From IMG/VR virus record IMGVR_UViG_3300025889_001198, positions 1 to 20,409 of that record: a stretch of 20,409 nucleotides of DNA, one strand, 5' to 3'. Below are positions 19,519 to 20,409 of the stretch, in pieces (positions within the stretch are counted from its first letter, which is position 1; the number at the start of each line of letters is the position of its first letter). Origin of the DNA: a virus. A model generated the notes under the pieces. The model did not search any database and was not told where the DNA came from. It worked only from the letters and a program-made list of their open reading frames with translations. The translations under genes were made by a program, and so were the position numbers.

Positions 19519-20409
19519 TGGCGGCCTATTACAACGAGATTGAGCCGTTTGCAGCTCATGTTTTGAGGCAATTGATAAAGGACGGCGTCATCGCGGATGG
19601 CGATGTTGATACCAGGAGCATCGCCGATGTCGGACCAGAAGACCTTGCCGGATACACACAGTGCCATTTCTTCGCAGGAGGAGGGCTCTGGAGCGTTGCA
19701 GCCAGACTTGCAGGGTGGCCAGACGACAGACCTCTTTGGACAGGCTCCTGCCCGTGCCAGCCGTTCTCGGTCGCGGGTAAGGGAGCCGGAACCGACGATC
19801 CAAGGCACCTGTGGCCGCACTTTCATCGCCTCATCCGTTCCTGCCGGCCCCCTGTCGTCATGGGAGAACAGGTTGCGGGAGCGGCTGGCTATGGTTGGTT
19901 CGACGGAGTTCACGCTGATTTGGCGGGAGAAGGTTACGCCAGCCGGGCGGTTGATATCCCGGCTTGCTCCGCAAACGCGCCGCACATCCGATCAAGATTG
20001 TATTGGATCGCAGCAGACGTGGCCAACGCCGAAAGCATCGGACGGAGAGGGCGGCCGCACGACGAAGACGAAAGGCGGCGGGAACAGCCATCTGCCGATC
20101 CATGCGCGGGAGGCGGCGATGTGGCCAACGCCACGGACAACGGATGCGGCGGCGGGTCGGTTGCTGACGGAGGACGGGAAGCGCACGAACGAGACGGGGG
20201 CAATGACTTTTGGGGCGAACGTGTCGGACCTGGTGCATCTGTATCCGACGACGACGACATGGCCGACGCCGACGACGCGGGACGGGAAGGACGGACAATT
20301 CTGCCCGAACGTGCCGACGAACAGTCTGCTTGGTCGCGAGGTGTGGAATGGCGACGAGGCGCAGACGGAAAAACGAGGCGCGTTAAATCCGGAGTTCGTC
20401 TTCTGGTTG
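19515..20409 (+). CDS. DNA cytosine-C5 methyltransferase (3' partial)
   Basis: The ATG overlaps the AP2-like gene stop (ATGA), and the frame stays open to the window end (298 codons). C5-methyltransferase motifs are clear: CHFFAGGGLWSVAARLAGW (motif I, Gly-rich), SCPCQPFSVAGKG with the catalytic Cys81 of the PCQ loop (motif IV), PPVVMGEQVAG (motif VI, EQV instead of ENV), and APHIRSRLYWIA (motif VIII). Then comes an acidic and Gly-rich part with three D[VM]A[ND]A repeats, and near the edge WRRGADGKTRRVKSGVRLL, which looks like the start of the conserved C-terminal region. It should methylate cytosine to protect phage DNA. From 19627 onwards a second frame is also coding-like. The target sequence cannot be inferred. 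Confidence 0.88.
   Translation, partial: MMAAYYNEIEPFAAHVLRQLIKDGVIADGDVDTRSIADVGPEDLAGYTQCHFFAGGGLWSVAARLAGWPDDRPLWTGSCPCQPFSVAGKGAGTDDPRHLWPHFHRLIRSCRPPVVMGEQVAGAAGYGWFDGVHADLAGEGYASRAVDIPACSANAPHIRSRLYWIAADVANAESIGRRGRPHDEDERRREQPSADPCAGGGDVANATDNGCGGGSVADGGREAHERDGGNDFWGERVGPGASVSDDDDMADADDAGREGRTILPERADEQSAWSRGVEWRRGADGKTRRVKSGVRLLV
19627..20409 (+). CDS. Overlapping-frame WPTP-repeat protein within the methyltransferase gene (3' partial)
   Basis: In the +1 frame relative to the methyltransferase, an ATG at 19627 has AGGAG (19614-19618) eight bases ahead and is followed by 261 codons without stop to the window edge. The product (MSDQKTLPDTHSAISSQEEG, GGQTTDLFGQAPARAS, SSWENRLRERLAMVGSTEF, TLIWREKVTPAGRLISRLAP) has three WPTP motifs (residues 132, 166 and 212), each followed by a D two to four residues on, and ends NPEFVFWL at the edge. 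I recall phage proteins with this same order (TLPDT start, TLxWKxxxTPxGR, WPTP, NPEFVxWL) annotated as hypothetical or methyltransferase-linked. No function is known to me. Alternative: a conserved by-product of the methyltransferase frame, though the ribosome site and family-like pattern argue against that. Confidence 0.65.
   Translation, partial: MSDQKTLPDTHSAISSQEEGSGALQPDLQGGQTTDLFGQAPARASRSRSRVREPEPTIQGTCGRTFIASSVPAGPLSSWENRLRERLAMVGSTEFTLIWREKVTPAGRLISRLAPQTRRTSDQDCIGSQQTWPTPKASDGEGGRTTKTKGGGNSHLPIHAREAAMWPTPRTTDAAAGRLLTEDGKRTNETGAMTFGANVSDLVHLYPTTTTWPTPTTRDGKDGQFCPNVPTNSLLGREVWNGDEAQTEKRGALNPEFVFWL

Noticed and set aside
19858-20298. Arg/Pro-rich minus-strand frames under the methyltransferase
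   Set aside because: Very biased composition and no ribosome site; expected from a GC-rich region already coding in two forward frames.
1-20409. Integrase, attachment site, tRNA or insertion sequence
   Set aside because: No recombinase motifs, tRNA-like cloverleaf or terminal inverted repeats with a transposase were seen by eye on either strand.

Overview
The window looks like part of the genome of a tailed phage or prophage of an alphaproteobacterium, cut at both ends. The host assignment rests on a phage-encoded GcrA-type regulator, a ParB/MT-A70 adenine methyltransferase fusion and an XF1762-type protein, all of which I associate with alphaproteobacterial phages. No integrase, terminase, capsid, tRNA or rRNA gene is visible, so it cannot be said whether the element is lytic or integrated.

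Layout. (1) About 1-6204, rightward: late virion genes. These are a large modular protein with an S74-like core and a SleB-type peptidoglycan hydrolase domain, a probable internal virion protein, an S74 chaperone-tipped fibre, a glycine-rich adhesin-like protein and a 48-residue membrane peptide, mostly joined by ATGA overlaps. (2) 6183-11779, almost all leftward: an early block running from a RecB-like PD-(D/E)XK nuclease through a probable ssDNA-binding protein to small accessory genes, membrane and lipoprotein genes and gcrA. One small rightward membrane gene sits at 6674-6829. (3) 11780-11913: a divergent control region with candidate promoters in both directions. (4) 11914-20409, rightward: two successive genes with ParB-like DGxxR boxes (the second fused to MT-A70), a RuvC-like resolvase, a primase-polymerase/AAA helicase, a repeat-rich possible origin, several unknown genes, an AP2-like protein and, at the right edge, a cytosine-C5 methyltransferase.

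The genes form a replication and DNA-modification module: nuclease, ssDNA-binding protein, PrimPol-helicase and resolvase, plus adenine and cytosine methyltransferases. A phage GcrA could read adenine methylation at the divergent promoter, where a GATTC site lies between the -35 and -10 elements.

The most striking feature is at the right edge. From 19627 to the window end two forward frames are open at once and both look like real proteins: the C5 methyltransferase, and a protein with three WPTP repeats and an NPEFV-type C-terminus that has its own ribosome binding site. Other points of interest are a row of four hairpins with compensatory stem changes ahead of the ssDNA-binding gene, iteron-like repeats after the helicase gene, and several membrane peptides of 30 to 51 residues. 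All functions are read from motifs by eye; no database search was possible.
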